Shown one piece after another: positions 1 through 6,783 of a stretch of DNA of 6,783 nucleotides. Position 1 is the first letter of the stretch. Every line of letters starts with the position of its first letter. The stretch comes from an uncultured Chloroflexota bacterium (GTDB lineage Bacteria > Chloroflexota > Anaerolineae > Aggregatilineales > Phototrophicaceae): positions 1 through 6,783 of the forward strand of contig CAIVEA010000186.1 in the NCBI GenBank assembly GCA_903904765.1. The letters are read 5' to 3'. Made by a program: the position numbers and the translations under genes. The notes beneath the pieces were generated by a model, which was not told the DNA's origin, did not search any database, and saw only the letters and a program-made list of their open reading frames with translations.

Positions 1-1677
1 ATGCTGAAAGGACTGAATCCGATACGGGGTATTCGGTGGGCAGCATTCCAGCTAAGTAACTGGCGGCGGCAGCGTTTCAAGGTACATTACATCACTATTT
101 TATTACCCACGCAACTGCCGCTATTGCCCGAACCGCGTAGCTGGTTACGCCGGAAAGTGCTAGGCACACCGCCCCTCAGCCTCGTGGAAGTGGAGCGCCT
201 GCTGGAGCGCGTGGGAGATGACCCGCGTCCCACAGGGGTGATCTTGCATCTGCGCGGGCTGACGCTCTCGTTGGCGGATTTACAAACGCTGCGCGGCAGC
301 CTGCTGCGCCTGCGGGCAAAAGGTAAGCGCGTGATCTGTTTCGCACTCGGCTACGACAACGCCACCTACTATCTCGCCAGCGCAGCCGATGAGATCGTGA
401 TGCAACCGGGCGGCGAACTGAATACCATCGGGATGCGCCGCGAAGCCACCTTCCTGAAAGATGCCCTTGCCCGCGTGGGCGTGGAGTTGGAAAGCGTCGC
501 CATCAGCCCCTACAAAGGCGCGTTCGACCAGTTCACACGTAGCGACATCTCGCCCGAAGGCCGCAAACAATTGGAATGGCTGCTGGACTCGCAATTCGAC
601 CAGTGGGTGCAGGGCATCGCGGACGGGCGCAAGCAGAGTGCCGACGCGGTGCGGGCGATGATTGATGCCGCGCCACATCTGGACGAGGAAGCCTTGCAAC
701 AGGGCTATGTGGATGCCGTTGAAACCGAAGAAGCGTTGTTCCGCCGCCTGAAAGCCGAACACTGGCTAACGTGGGATGAGGCGCACAAAAAGCTGCTGCT
801 CAAATGGCGCAAATCGTCCAGCAAGCGGGTCGGGCTGCTGCGGATTGAAGGACTCATGGTGGCGGGTCATAGCGGCAAGCCCCCCATCGAACTGCCCATC
901 CCCTTCATCGGCGGCGAACGGGCGGGCGACCTGACAGTGGTGGCACAGGTACGCGAACTCATGCACGACGAGAGCATCGGCGCGGTGGTGGTGATGGTGA
1001 ACAGTGGCGGAGGCGCTGCCGATGCAGCCGAAGCCATGACCTCCGCGCTGCTGGAACTGGCGGCCAGCCGTCCAGTAGTGGTGTATATGAACGCGGTAGC
1101 AGCCTCCGGCGGCTATTACGTCGCCACGCCCGCGCACTGGATTGTGGCGCAACCGGGGACGATCACCGGCTCTATCGGGGTCATCAACGCCAAAGCCATC
1201 ACCAGCGGCCTGTATGACCGCCTGAGCATTCACCGCCTCGAATTTACACGCGGAGCGAATGCCGCCTACCAGAGCGACTTCGCGCCCTTCACCCCAGCGC
1301 AGCGCGAACGCGCCCGCCAGTCCATCGAACGTATCTACCGCCAGTTCGTCGGGCATGTGGCGCGGGCACGGCACATGGATGTAACCGCAGTGGACGCGGT
1401 AGGCGGCGGGCGGGTGTGGACAGGCGTGCAGGCCAAAGAACACGGCCTTGTGGACGAGCTAGGAGACCTGTGGACGGCACTCCGTAAGGCACGCAGCCTC
1501 GCCAATCTACCAGACGATGCGCCAGTGGTGATCGCGGGTGATGCAGACAAACCGTTACCACCACAACTAGCGGAAAAAGCCAACCCAGCAACGGCACTGG
1601 CCTATCTACACGAAAATCTAAACGCGATTGCGGGCGGCAAAGCCTGTGTGCTGTTACCGTTGGATTGGAAAGGCTAA
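1..1677 (+). CDS. SppA-like S49 family serine peptidase, long tandem-domain form
   Basis: This 558-residue protein is a probable signal peptide peptidase (SppA, protease IV type), a Ser/Lys-dyad enzyme that degrades cleaved signal peptides or other short peptides at the membrane. Two S49-type halves are visible, at about residues 60-250 and 275-500. The likely general base is Lys172 in the SPYKGAFDQF segment. The likely nucleophile is Ser369 in AVAASGGYY. Their 197-residue separation fits the 200 residues between K209 and S409 in E. coli SppA. Further family marks are YYLASAADEI (about 123-132) and GSIGV (390-394). The usual NSPGG motif reads NSGGG (334-338). I see no clear N-terminal signal anchor: residues 1-28 are basic and 29-45 are only mildly hydrophobic. 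The ATG is at base 1, so a start further upstream cannot be excluded. Total length is slightly below the 618 residues of E. coli SppA. The gene ends 4 nt before the next gene and probably shares its transcript. The family call is firm, but substrate and location are inferred. Confidence 0.88.
   Translation: MLKGLNPIRGIRWAAFQLSNWRRQRFKVHYITILLPTQLPLLPEPRSWLRRKVLGTPPLSLVEVERLLERVGDDPRPTGVILHLRGLTLSLADLQTLRGSLLRLRAKGKRVICFALGYDNATYYLASAADEIVMQPGGELNTIGMRREATFLKDALARVGVELESVAISPYKGAFDQFTRSDISPEGRKQLEWLLDSQFDQWVQGIADGRKQSADAVRAMIDAAPHLDEEALQQGYVDAVETEEALFRRLKAEHWLTWDEAHKKLLLKWRKSSSKRVGLLRIEGLMVAGHSGKPPIELPIPFIGGERAGDLTVVAQVRELMHDESIGAVVVMVNSGGGAADAAEAMTSALLELAASRPVVVYMNAVAASGGYYVATPAHWIVAQPGTITGSIGVINAKAITSGLYDRLSIHRLEFTRGANAAYQSDFAPFTPAQRERARQSIERIYRQFVGHVARARHMDVTAVDAVGGGRVWTGVQAKEHGLVDELGDLWTALRKARSLANLPDDAPVVIAGDADKPLPPQLAEKANPATALAYLHENLNAIAGGKACVLLPLDWKG
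1667..1673 (+). promoter_or_regulatory. Ribosome binding site for the SDR gene
   Basis: GGAAAGG lies 8 nt before the ATG at 1682, inside the last codons of the peptidase gene. It decides the start: an in-frame TTG at 1628 would add 18 residues that lie wholly within the upstream gene and do not fit the Rossmann N-terminus. The arrangement suggests translational coupling of the two genes. Confidence 0.65.
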
Positions 1678-1681
1678 CACA

Positions 1682-2665
1682 ATGGCACTAGCGCTGGTCA
1701 CGGGTGGCACAGGTTTCGTTGGCTCTCACATCGTCCGCGCACTGAATGAAGCCGGACATAAGACGCGGGTGCTGCACCGCCGTTCGTCCAAGTTGGACGC
1801 GCTGGAAGGCACAGCGTATGAGTCCGCGCTGGGCGACATTCTGGACACGGACTCGTTGCGAGCGGCCAGCGAAGGCTGCGACTGGGTGTTCCATGTGGCC
1901 GCCGTCGCCGATTACTGGCGTGCCGACCACAGCCGCATGTTCGAAGCTAATGTAGAAGGCACGCGGCGGGTATTGCAAAGCGCACGGGCAGCCGGTGTGA
2001 AGCGCGTGGTGTTCACCAGCAGCGCCGCCGCTGTCGGGCTGCGTGCCGATGGCACGCCCGCCCCCGAAAGCGAACCGTTCAACCTGCCGCCCGAACACTT
2101 CCCTTACGGCTATAGCAAAGTGCTGGCGGAACAAGTGGCACAGGAAGCCGTCGCCAACGGGCAAGATGTGGTCACGGTCAATCCGGTGGTGGTGATGGGG
2201 CCGGGCGATTTGAACATGATTTCCGGCTCGTACATCGTGCAGGTCAAGCGGCTGGGGGCGCTCGTTCCGGTCACACCGGGGGGTATTGCCGTGATTGATG
2301 TGCGTGATGTGGCGCGGATGCACCTTGCGGCGGCTGAACGCGGGCGGACGGGTGAACGCTACATCCTGTGTACCGCCAATTACACCCACCGCGAATGGCT
2401 GGGCATGATCGCCGATGTGGTGGGTGTGCGTCGTCCGTTCCTGCCGCTGCCGGGGGCGGTGCTGCCCGCCGCCGCCACGCTGATCGAACTTGCCCGCAAA
2501 ATAGGCATCGAAACACCGGTGGATAGTGACCAGACCCGTTTGGGCGCACGTAATATTTACTTTAACGGCGCAAAAGCATGGGCGGAACTGGCGCAACCGC
2601 AGGTGACGATGGAAACCAGCCTGCGCGATACGTATGCGTGGTATCGCGCACGCGGTCTGGTATAG
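1682..2665 (+). CDS. Extended SDR, NAD(P)-dependent epimerase/reductase (dihydroflavonol reductase/HpnA-like)
   Basis: This 327-residue protein is an extended short-chain dehydrogenase/reductase, expected to be cytosolic and to oxidise, reduce or epimerise a sugar or other alcohol/ketone with NAD(P). The Rossmann glycine motif TGGTGFVG is at residues 7-14, directly after the ATG chosen here. Arg33 and Arg34 follow the second beta strand, which hints at NADP(H) preference. An acidic DI pair (about 52-53) and HVAAVAD (71-77) are typical adenine-side elements. The catalytic set is Ser113/Ser114 in FTSSAAAVG, with Tyr142 and Lys146 forming YxxxK in PYGYSK. The segment NPVVVMGPGD (167-176) and the DVRDVARMHLAA stretch (about 206-217) resemble the dihydroflavonol-4-reductase and hopanoid-associated HpnA groups. 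Length is normal for the family. It sits 4 nt after the peptidase gene. No hopanoid gene is visible nearby, so the substrate cannot be assigned and a general epimerase annotation is equally possible. Confidence 0.88.
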   Translation: MALALVTGGTGFVGSHIVRALNEAGHKTRVLHRRSSKLDALEGTAYESALGDILDTDSLRAASEGCDWVFHVAAVADYWRADHSRMFEANVEGTRRVLQSARAAGVKRVVFTSSAAAVGLRADGTPAPESEPFNLPPEHFPYGYSKVLAEQVAQEAVANGQDVVTVNPVVVMGPGDLNMISGSYIVQVKRLGALVPVTPGGIAVIDVRDVARMHLAAAERGRTGERYILCTANYTHREWLGMIADVVGVRRPFLPLPGAVLPAAATLIELARKIGIETPVDSDQTRLGARNIYFNGAKAWAELAQPQVTMETSLRDTYAWYRARGLV

Positions 2666-2697
2666 CGCCCTTCCCTAACGAAATCGTTTTTCGATAG

Positions 2698-2726
2698 TTG
2701 ACAGTTCGCGCATATTTTCGTAGAAT
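2698..2726 (+). promoter_or_regulatory. Predicted sigma-70-type promoter for rpoB
   Basis: TTGACA (2698-2703) is an exact -35 match. It is followed by a 17-nt spacer and TAGAAT (2721-2726), which matches the TATAAT consensus at five of six bases. The surrounding DNA is AT-richer than the flanking genes. Transcription would start near 2733, about 150 nt before the rpoB start codon. It lies 33 nt after the SDR stop, where no competing gene is present. This is a sequence match only; no start site has been measured. Confidence 0.72.
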
Positions 2727-2734
2727 GTTCTTTC

Positions 2735-2752
2735 GCGGTATTCCCGTTTTTT
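2735..2752 (+). terminator. Weak hairpin plus T-run at the start of the rpoB leader
   Basis: GCGG and CCGT can form a 4-bp stem (one pair is G-T) around a five-base loop at 2735-2747. The last base of the stem begins a run of six T (2747-2752). The stem is weak for a real intrinsic terminator. It could end read-through from the upstream genes, act as an early pause or attenuation point just downstream of the predicted start, or be chance in an AT-rich stretch. Confidence 0.25.
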
Positions 2753-2826
2753 ATTGTGATTCGCCGTCGGCATGGGCAGCCAATACCAGCAACCATGACC
2801 CTTCCCCGACATATTCAACTCCGAAA

Positions 2827-2860
2827 CGAACCTACGGATTCGGCACGTCCTGTTCAGGAT
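2827..2860 (+). promoter_or_regulatory. Two adjacent small hairpins in the rpoB leader
   Basis: The first hairpin pairs CGAA (2827-2830) plus CC (2831-2832) with GG (2836-2837) plus TTCG (2839-2842). That gives six pairs, one bulged A (2838) and a TAC loop. The second pairs TCCT (2848-2851) with AGGA (2856-2859) around GTTC, with an outer G-T pair. They end 10 nt before the Shine-Dalgarno sequence, a position where a leader structure could affect translation. Each is short, so a chance origin is possible and no known leader motif is recognised. Confidence 0.35.
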
Positions 2861-2870
2861 CGGTTGGAAT

Positions 2871-2879
2871 AAGGAGTGA
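2871..2879 (+). promoter_or_regulatory. Strong ribosome binding site for rpoB
   Basis: AAGGAGTGA closely matches the anti-Shine-Dalgarno complement. The AAGGAG core (2871-2876) ends 8 nt before the TTG at 2885, the ideal spacing. It fixes that TTG as the start: the in-frame GTG at 2876 overlaps the core itself, and the in-frame TAA at 2870-2872 rules out anything further upstream. Confidence 0.85.
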
Positions 2880-2884
2880 CGCAA

Positions 2885-5800
2885 TTGCAACGTCTAACGC
2901 ATGTGAAGAATTACGCCCGCACGCCCGACGTGCAAGAACTGCCGTCCCTGATTGATGTGCAGTTGCAGTCCTTCAAGTGGTTTCAGGAGCACGGACTGGC
3001 CGAACTCTTTGATGAGATCAGCCCGATCGAAAGCTTCAACCACAATTTGAAGCTGTACTTGCCGGGAACCAGCAAAGAGGCTCAAGAACTGGGTCTGCGC
3101 TACTGGTTCGAGGAACCCAAGTATAGCGAGGAAGTTTGCCTCGAACGCGATATGTCGTTCTCGGCTCCCCTGTATGCCCGCGTGGCACTGGTGAACCGTG
3201 AAGCTGGCGACGAGGTGATGATCTCTGACATCTTCATGGGCGATTTCCCGCTGATGACGGCCAAAGGCACGTTCATCATCAACGGAACCGAGCGCGTGGT
3301 GGTCAGCCAGCTCATCCGTTCGCCCGGTGTATATTTCGATGCTGAAGAAGATCGCACCACAGGCCGCCTGCTCTCCAACTCCAAACTGATCCCGGATCGC
3401 GGCGCGTGGATGGAATTTGAAACGCGCAAGACCGATTACCTGACGATCAAGTTCAACCGCAAGCGCACCATTCCGGTCACCATTCTGCTGCGCGCGCTGG
3501 CCGCCGTCAGCGACGAAATGCCCGCCGACCAGTCCCCGATTAAGACGGGTTCGGACGAGGAACTGCTGGCGTTGTATGCCCATGTAGACAACAACCCCGA
3601 TCACACCTATATCGCCAGCACGCTGAAAATGGAACCCGCTTGGGAACTGAAGAAAGAACAAACCGTCGCCGAAGCCGCGCTGCTGGAATTTTACCGCCGC
3701 ATGCGCCCCGGTGATCCGCCCACGCTGGATAACGCCCGCGAATACCTGTACAGCCAGTTGTTCGATCAGCGCCGCTACGATCTGGAGCGCGTGGGTCGTT
3801 ACAAGCTCAATCAGCGTCTCGGTCTGGCGACCACCATCCCGCAGCGGGTGCGTACCGTCACCAAGTCTGACATTGTGAAGCTGATCGAGCGTATGATCCT
3901 CATCAACAATGGTGAGGCCAAGAAAGATGATATTGACCATCTGGGCAACCGCCGCGTCAAGACGGTGGGCGAACTGATCCAGAACAAGCTGCGTGTGGGG
4001 CTGCGCCGTACCGAGCGCGTGGTCAAGGAGCGCATGTCCATCCGCGAAGCGGATAACCTGTCGCCCGTCACGCTGGTGAACATCCGTCCGGTGGTGGCTG
4101 CCATCCGTGAATTCTTCGGCTCGTCGCAGCTGTCGCAATTCATGGAACAGACCAACCCGCTGGCGGAACTCACCCATAAGCGCACGCTGTCCGCGCTCGG
4201 CCCCGGCGGTCTGCGCCGTGAACGCGCCGGTTTCGATGTGCGTGATGTGCATCACAGCCATTACGGACGCATCTGCCCGATTGAAACGCCGGAAGGCCCG
4301 AACATCGGTCTGATTGGTCGTCTCGCCAGCTACGCCCGTGTGAATACCTACGGCTTCGTCGAAACGCCCTACCGCGAAATCATCAAGTACCTCGCCGCCA
4401 ACGATCCCGACCTGATCGGACGCATCGCCCGCGAGGACATTGAAGATGCGAAGGGCAAAACCATCGTTGAAGATGGTGCGGCTATCAGCGCCGAAATCGC
4501 CGCCAAGCTGGAAAAAGCGGGCATCGAAAAAGTGCCCGTGATGCCGTTCGTCGGCAAGGGCATCATCTATATGTCGGCGGATGTGGAAGACGGCTACATC
4601 GTAGCGCAGGCCAATTCGCCCGTAGATGAGCGTGGTCAGTTCGTGAACGAGCGCGTTTCGGTGCGCTACAACCAGAAGTTCATGGTCATGACCTCGCGCC
4701 GTGTGGATTATATGGATGTCGCGCCGCGTCAGATCGTGGGTATCAGCGCCGCGCTCATCCCCTTCCTCGAACATGACGATGCCAACCGTGCGCTGATGGG
4801 TTCGAACATGCAGCGTCAGGCTGTGCCGCTGCTGCGCCCGGATGTGCCGATTGTCAGCACGGGCATGGAAAGCCAGGCCGCGTATGATAGCGGTCAGGTG
4901 CTAGTAGCCGATCGTGCTGGCGAAGTGTTGAGCGTTCAGGGTGATCGCATCATCCTGCGCGACGAAAAAGGCGAAGAACACATCTACCGCCTGCGTAAGT
5001 TCAACCGTTCCAACCAGAGTACCTGCATTGACCAGCGCCCGATCGTCTACAAGGGGCAATACATCAAGCAGGGTGATGTGATCGCGGATAGCTCATCAAC
5101 GTTCCACGGGCATATCGCACTCGGTCATGACGTACTGGGTGCGTTCCTGTCGTGGGACGGCGGTAACTACGAAGACGCGCTGCTCATCAGCGAAGAAATG
5201 CTGCGTCAGGACAAGTTCACCAGCATCCACATCGAAAAGCACGAACTGGAAGCCCGCGATACCAAGCTAGGGCCGGAAGAAATCACCTACGACATCCCCA
5301 ACGTCGGCGAGGACGCGCTGAAAGACCTCGACGAGTTCGGCATCGTGCGTATCGGCGCGGAAGTCGGCCCCAACGATATTCTGGTCGGCAAGATCACGCC
5401 AAAGGGCGAAAAAGAACTCAGCCCGGAAGAAAAGCTGCTCCGCGCCATCTTCGGTGAACAGGCGCGTGAAGTGAAAGATTCCTCGCTGCGCCTGCCGCAC
5501 GGTGAAAAGGGTAAGGTGGTGGATGTCAAGACATTCACCCGCGAAGAACACCCTGATCTGCCGGCGGGCGTGGAAAAGATGGTGCGCGTCAGCGTGGCGC
5601 AAAAGCGCAAGCTGACCGTCGGTGACAAGATGGCCGGTCGTCACGGGAATAAGGGTGTTATCTCCAAGATCGTCCCCATCGAAGATATGCCTTACCTGTC
5701 GGATGGTCGTCCAGTGGAAATCATCCTGAACCCGCTGGGCGTGCCCGGTCGTATGAACATCGGTCAGGTGCTGGAAATTCACCTCGGTTGGGCGGCGGAT

Positions 5801-6783
5801 CGCCTCGGCTTCCGCGCCATCACCCCGGTGTTCGACGGCGCTAAAGAAGTCGAAATTCAAGCGGAACAGGGTCGTGCGTGGATGATTGACCGTGCATGGC
5901 ACGACATCAGCCAGCGTGCATGGGACTGGATTCAAGCGTTCGATGAATTCAACCCGGATGAGGTCGAGGACGACGACGAAGTGCGCCGCCTGTACCTGTC
6001 CGAAACGCTCGGCACGAACGAAGCCTACGATGCCGACAAGCTGAATACCGACAACACCTACGCTCGCCGCGTGGTGCTGGCGGAGTGGCTGCGCGAAAAA
6101 GGCTACGATGCTGATAAAGTCCTGCTATGGGATCCGACTGGCCTCTCGCTGGAAGAGCGTCAGGTGCGCGATCAGGCGGTGTTGGATGCGGCGCTGCGTG
6201 AATGGACGCTGTGGGCAGACCCCGATGCCAACGTTCCGATGGAACTGACTGGCAAAGAACTACGCGATATAGCCGATCAGGCCATGTTCAAGACCGGACA
6301 TCCGGTTCCGCTATACGGCAAGGTCACGCTGTATGACGGGCGCACGGGCGAGAAATTTGACCGTGCGGTGACGGTTGGTCTCATCCACATGCTCAAGCTG
6401 GCGCATCTGGTCGAAGATAAAGTTCACGCCCGTTCCACTGGCCCGTACAGCCTCGTCACCCAGCAACCGCTGGGCGGTAAGGCGCAGTTCGGCGGTCAGC
6501 GCTTCGGTGAAATGGAAGTGTGGGCGCTGGAAGCCTACGGCGCGGCCTACACCCTTCAGGAAATGCTCACCGTCAAGTCGGACGATGTGCAGGGCCGCGT
6601 GAAGACCTACGAAGCCATCGTGAAGGGCGAACCCATCGAAGAACCGGGCATCCCCACCAGCTTCCGCGTGCTGGTGAAGGAACTCCAGAGCCTCGGTCTG
6701 GCGGTGGAAGCCATCTCCGAATCAGGCGAGGTCATCAAGTTCGGCAAGGACGAGGAGAAGGCGCGTATGCCCAAGCTCCCCAC
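2885..6783 (+). CDS. rpoB: DNA-directed RNA polymerase subunit beta (3' end cut by window)
   Basis: This is the beta subunit of RNA polymerase, which forms one jaw and much of the active-site cleft and binds rifampicin. The frame opens at TTG 2885 after a strong ribosome binding site and stays open for 1299 codons to the window edge. Landmarks in order are: a normal N-terminus containing [26 protein letters not shown] (from residue 128); the rifampicin region (412-438); [12 protein letters not shown] (465-476); Glu763-Asp764 in [12 protein letters not shown], matching E. coli E813-D814; Lys915 and Lys923 in [13 protein letters not shown], matching E. coli K1065 and K1073; the [20 protein letters not shown] block (about 1196-1215); and [14 protein letters not shown] (1259-1272), the usual C-terminal motif. 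The large E. coli insertions i4 and i9 are absent. Two other insertions are present, at about 509-552 and 992-1146. The visible part already exceeds Thermus beta (1119). The E. coli protein (1342) ends shortly after the last motif, so few residues should be missing. rpoC would be expected next, but lies outside the window. Confidence 0.98.
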   Translation, partial: MQRLTHVKNYARTPDVQELPSLIDVQLQSFKWFQEHGLAELFDEISPIESFNHNLKLYLPGTSKEAQELGLRYWFEEPKYSEEVCLERDMSFSAPLYARVALVNREAGDEVMISDIFMGDFPLMTAKGTFIINGTERVVVSQLIRSPGVYFDAEEDRTTGRLLSNSKLIPDRGAWMEFETRKTDYLTIKFNRKRTIPVTILLRALAAVSDEMPADQSPIKTGSDEELLALYAHVDNNPDHTYIASTLKMEPAWELKKEQTVAEAALLEFYRRMRPGDPPTLDNAREYLYSQLFDQRRYDLERVGRYKLNQRLGLATTIPQRVRTVTKSDIVKLIERMILINNGEAKKDDIDHLGNRRVKTVGELIQNKLRVGLRRTERVVKERMSIREADNLSPVTLVNIRPVVAAIREFFGSSQLSQFMEQTNPLAELTHKRTLSALGPGGLRRERAGFDVRDVHHSHYGRICPIETPEGPNIGLIGRLASYARVNTYGFVETPYREIIKYLAANDPDLIGRIAREDIEDAKGKTIVEDGAAISAEIAAKLEKAGIEKVPVMPFVGKGIIYMSADVEDGYIVAQANSPVDERGQFVNERVSVRYNQKFMVMTSRRVDYMDVAPRQIVGISAALIPFLEHDDANRALMGSNMQRQAVPLLRPDVPIVSTGMESQAAYDSGQVLVADRAGEVLSVQGDRIILRDEKGEEHIYRLRKFNRSNQSTCIDQRPIVYKGQYIKQGDVIADSSSTFHGHIALGHDVLGAFLSWDGGNYEDALLISEEMLRQDKFTSIHIEKHELEARDTKLGPEEITYDIPNVGEDALKDLDEFGIVRIGAEVGPNDILVGKITPKGEKELSPEEKLLRAIFGEQAREVKDSSLRLPHGEKGKVVDVKTFTREEHPDLPAGVEKMVRVSVAQKRKLTVGDKMAGRHGNKGVISKIVPIEDMPYLSDGRPVEIILNPLGVPGRMNIGQVLEIHLGWAADRLGFRAITPVFDGAKEVEIQAEQGRAWMIDRAWHDISQRAWDWIQAFDEFNPDEVEDDDEVRRLYLSETLGTNEAYDADKLNTDNTYARRVVLAEWLREKGYDADKVLLWDPTGLSLEERQVRDQAVLDAALREWTLWADPDANVPMELTGKELRDIADQAMFKTGHPVPLYGKVTLYDGRTGEKFDRAVTVGLIHMLKLAHLVEDKVHARSTGPYSLVTQQPLGGKAQFGGQRFGEMEVWALEAYGAAYTLQEMLTVKSDDVQGRVKTYEAIVKGEPIEEPGIPTSFRVLVKELQSLGLAVEAISESGEVIKFGKDEEKARMPKLP
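4118..4198 (+). other. Rifampicin-resistance-determining region of RpoB
   Basis: Residues 412-438 align without gaps to E. coli RpoB 507-533, an offset of 95. His431 (H526) and Ser436 (S531) are the usual sensitive-type residues. Differences are Glu421 for D516, Thr423 for N518, Ala427 for S522, Leu429 for I524, Thr434 for R529 and Leu435 for I530. D516 and R529 are positions where E. coli substitutions are known to confer rifampicin resistance. The alignment is by eye but unambiguous, because flanking residues are almost identical. Confidence 0.9.
4409..4540 (+). other. Beta-beta' module-like insertion in RpoB (residues about 509-552)
   Basis: Between ETPYREI and the [12 protein letters not shown] segment, where Thermus and E. 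coli have about 20 residues, this protein has roughly 60 more. The core starts [13 protein letters not shown], continues with [12 protein letters not shown] and ends with [14 protein letters not shown]. The pattern of Gly-Arg, Glu-Asp, a Gly turn, a Val-Glu-x-Gly step and a helix ending Ala-Gly-Ile resembles the repeated unit in E. coli beta insertion i4. It also resembles the segment before the second zinc cysteine cluster of beta-prime. I recall this fold as 'beta-beta' module 2'. The assignment is by pattern memory. Confidence 0.6.
5858..6322 (+). other. Large tryptophan-rich, acidic insertion near the RpoB C-terminus (residues 992-1146)
   Basis: The conserved flanks are [10 protein letters not shown] and [10 protein letters not shown]. 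From remembered sequences, E. coli has about 16 residues between them and Thermus about 57; here there are 155. The segment has eight tryptophans (999, 1005, 1013, 1015, 1068, 1082, 1107, 1110). It also has an acidic patch (about 1025-1032) and stretches that look alpha-helical. It stays in frame with the same codon style as the rest of the gene, so it is a protein insertion and not an intein or mobile element; no splicing motifs are seen. Its function is unknown. Confidence 0.7.

Noticed and set aside
766..1443. Minus-strand open frame of 225 codons opposite the peptidase gene
   Set aside because: It is a shadow of the conserved S49 coding sequence, with a His-rich translation and no recognisable motif or ribosome binding site. 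The same applies to the minus-strand frames at 280-762, 1688-2596 and 5267-5935.
2675..2697. Possible terminator for the SDR gene around ATCG-TTTTT-CGAT
   Set aside because: Only four pairs form, the stem is AT-containing and the T-run is in the loop, not after the stem.
2771..2797. CATGG/CCATG inverted repeat as an operator or hairpin
   Set aside because: Only 5 bp with a 17-nt gap and no extension on either side; likely chance.
2876..2878. In-frame GTG as an alternative rpoB start
   Set aside because: It overlaps the AAGGAG core of the ribosome binding site; the TTG at 2885 has ideal spacing and gives a family-like N-terminus.
2698..2955. Short plus-strand open frame covering the intergenic region and the start of rpoB
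   Set aside because: It overlaps the promoter and the rpoB start in another frame, has no ribosome binding site and no recognisable protein pattern.
2894..4774. 626-codon open frame on the minus strand, antisense to rpoB
   Set aside because: It lies wholly opposite the well-conserved RpoB reading frame. Its translation is rich in His, Arg, Asp and Gln without domain pattern, as expected from the complement of GC-rich codons.
5888..5925. Repeated CGTGCATGG within the RpoB insertion as a duplication or repeat element
   Set aside because: Only two copies of nine bases, both encoding Arg-Ala-Trp in frame; more simply explained by the helical residue pattern.

Overview
The window holds three genes on the + strand. 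A complete SppA-type S49 peptidase (1-1677) is followed after 4 nt by a complete extended short-chain dehydrogenase/reductase (1682-2665). After a 219-nt intergenic region comes rpoB, the RNA polymerase beta subunit (2885 to the window edge), which lacks only its last residues. The DNA is GC-rich with an AT-richer gap before rpoB. The style of the RpoB, including its N-terminus, a module inserted after the rifampicin region and a second large insert near the C-terminus, suggests an uncultured or little-studied Chloroflexota bacterium, perhaps Anaerolineae-like. That assignment is inference from remembered family patterns, not a search result.

Region 1-2665: the peptidase and reductase look co-transcribed, because the reductase's Shine-Dalgarno sequence lies in the last codons of the peptidase gene. 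The peptidase keeps the Lys/Ser catalytic pair of the long (tandem-domain) SppA family. It has no obvious N-terminal membrane anchor and a changed Asn-Ser-Pro-Gly-Gly motif. The reductase is a dihydroflavonol-reductase/HpnA-like Rossmann enzyme of unknown substrate.

Region 2666-2884: this gap holds a near-consensus sigma-70-type promoter (TTGACA, 17 nt, TAGAAT) directed at rpoB. It implies a leader of about 150 nt with small hairpins, then a strong AAGGAG ribosome binding site 8 nt before a TTG start. rpoB therefore seems to be transcribed on its own here and not from an upstream rplJ-rplL unit, which is not present.

Region 2885-6783: rpoB reads open for 1299 codons with all core motifs. Three things stand out. 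The rifampicin pocket has substitutions equivalent to E. coli D516E and R529T. An extra module at about residues 509-552 looks like the repeat found in E. coli beta insertion i4 and in beta-prime. A 155-residue tryptophan-rich, acidic segment (992-1146) fills a site that is far shorter in E. coli and Thermus. I see no CRISPR, mobile element, tRNA or defence system. The content is mainly housekeeping, and the unusual signal is in the architecture of RpoB and its leader.
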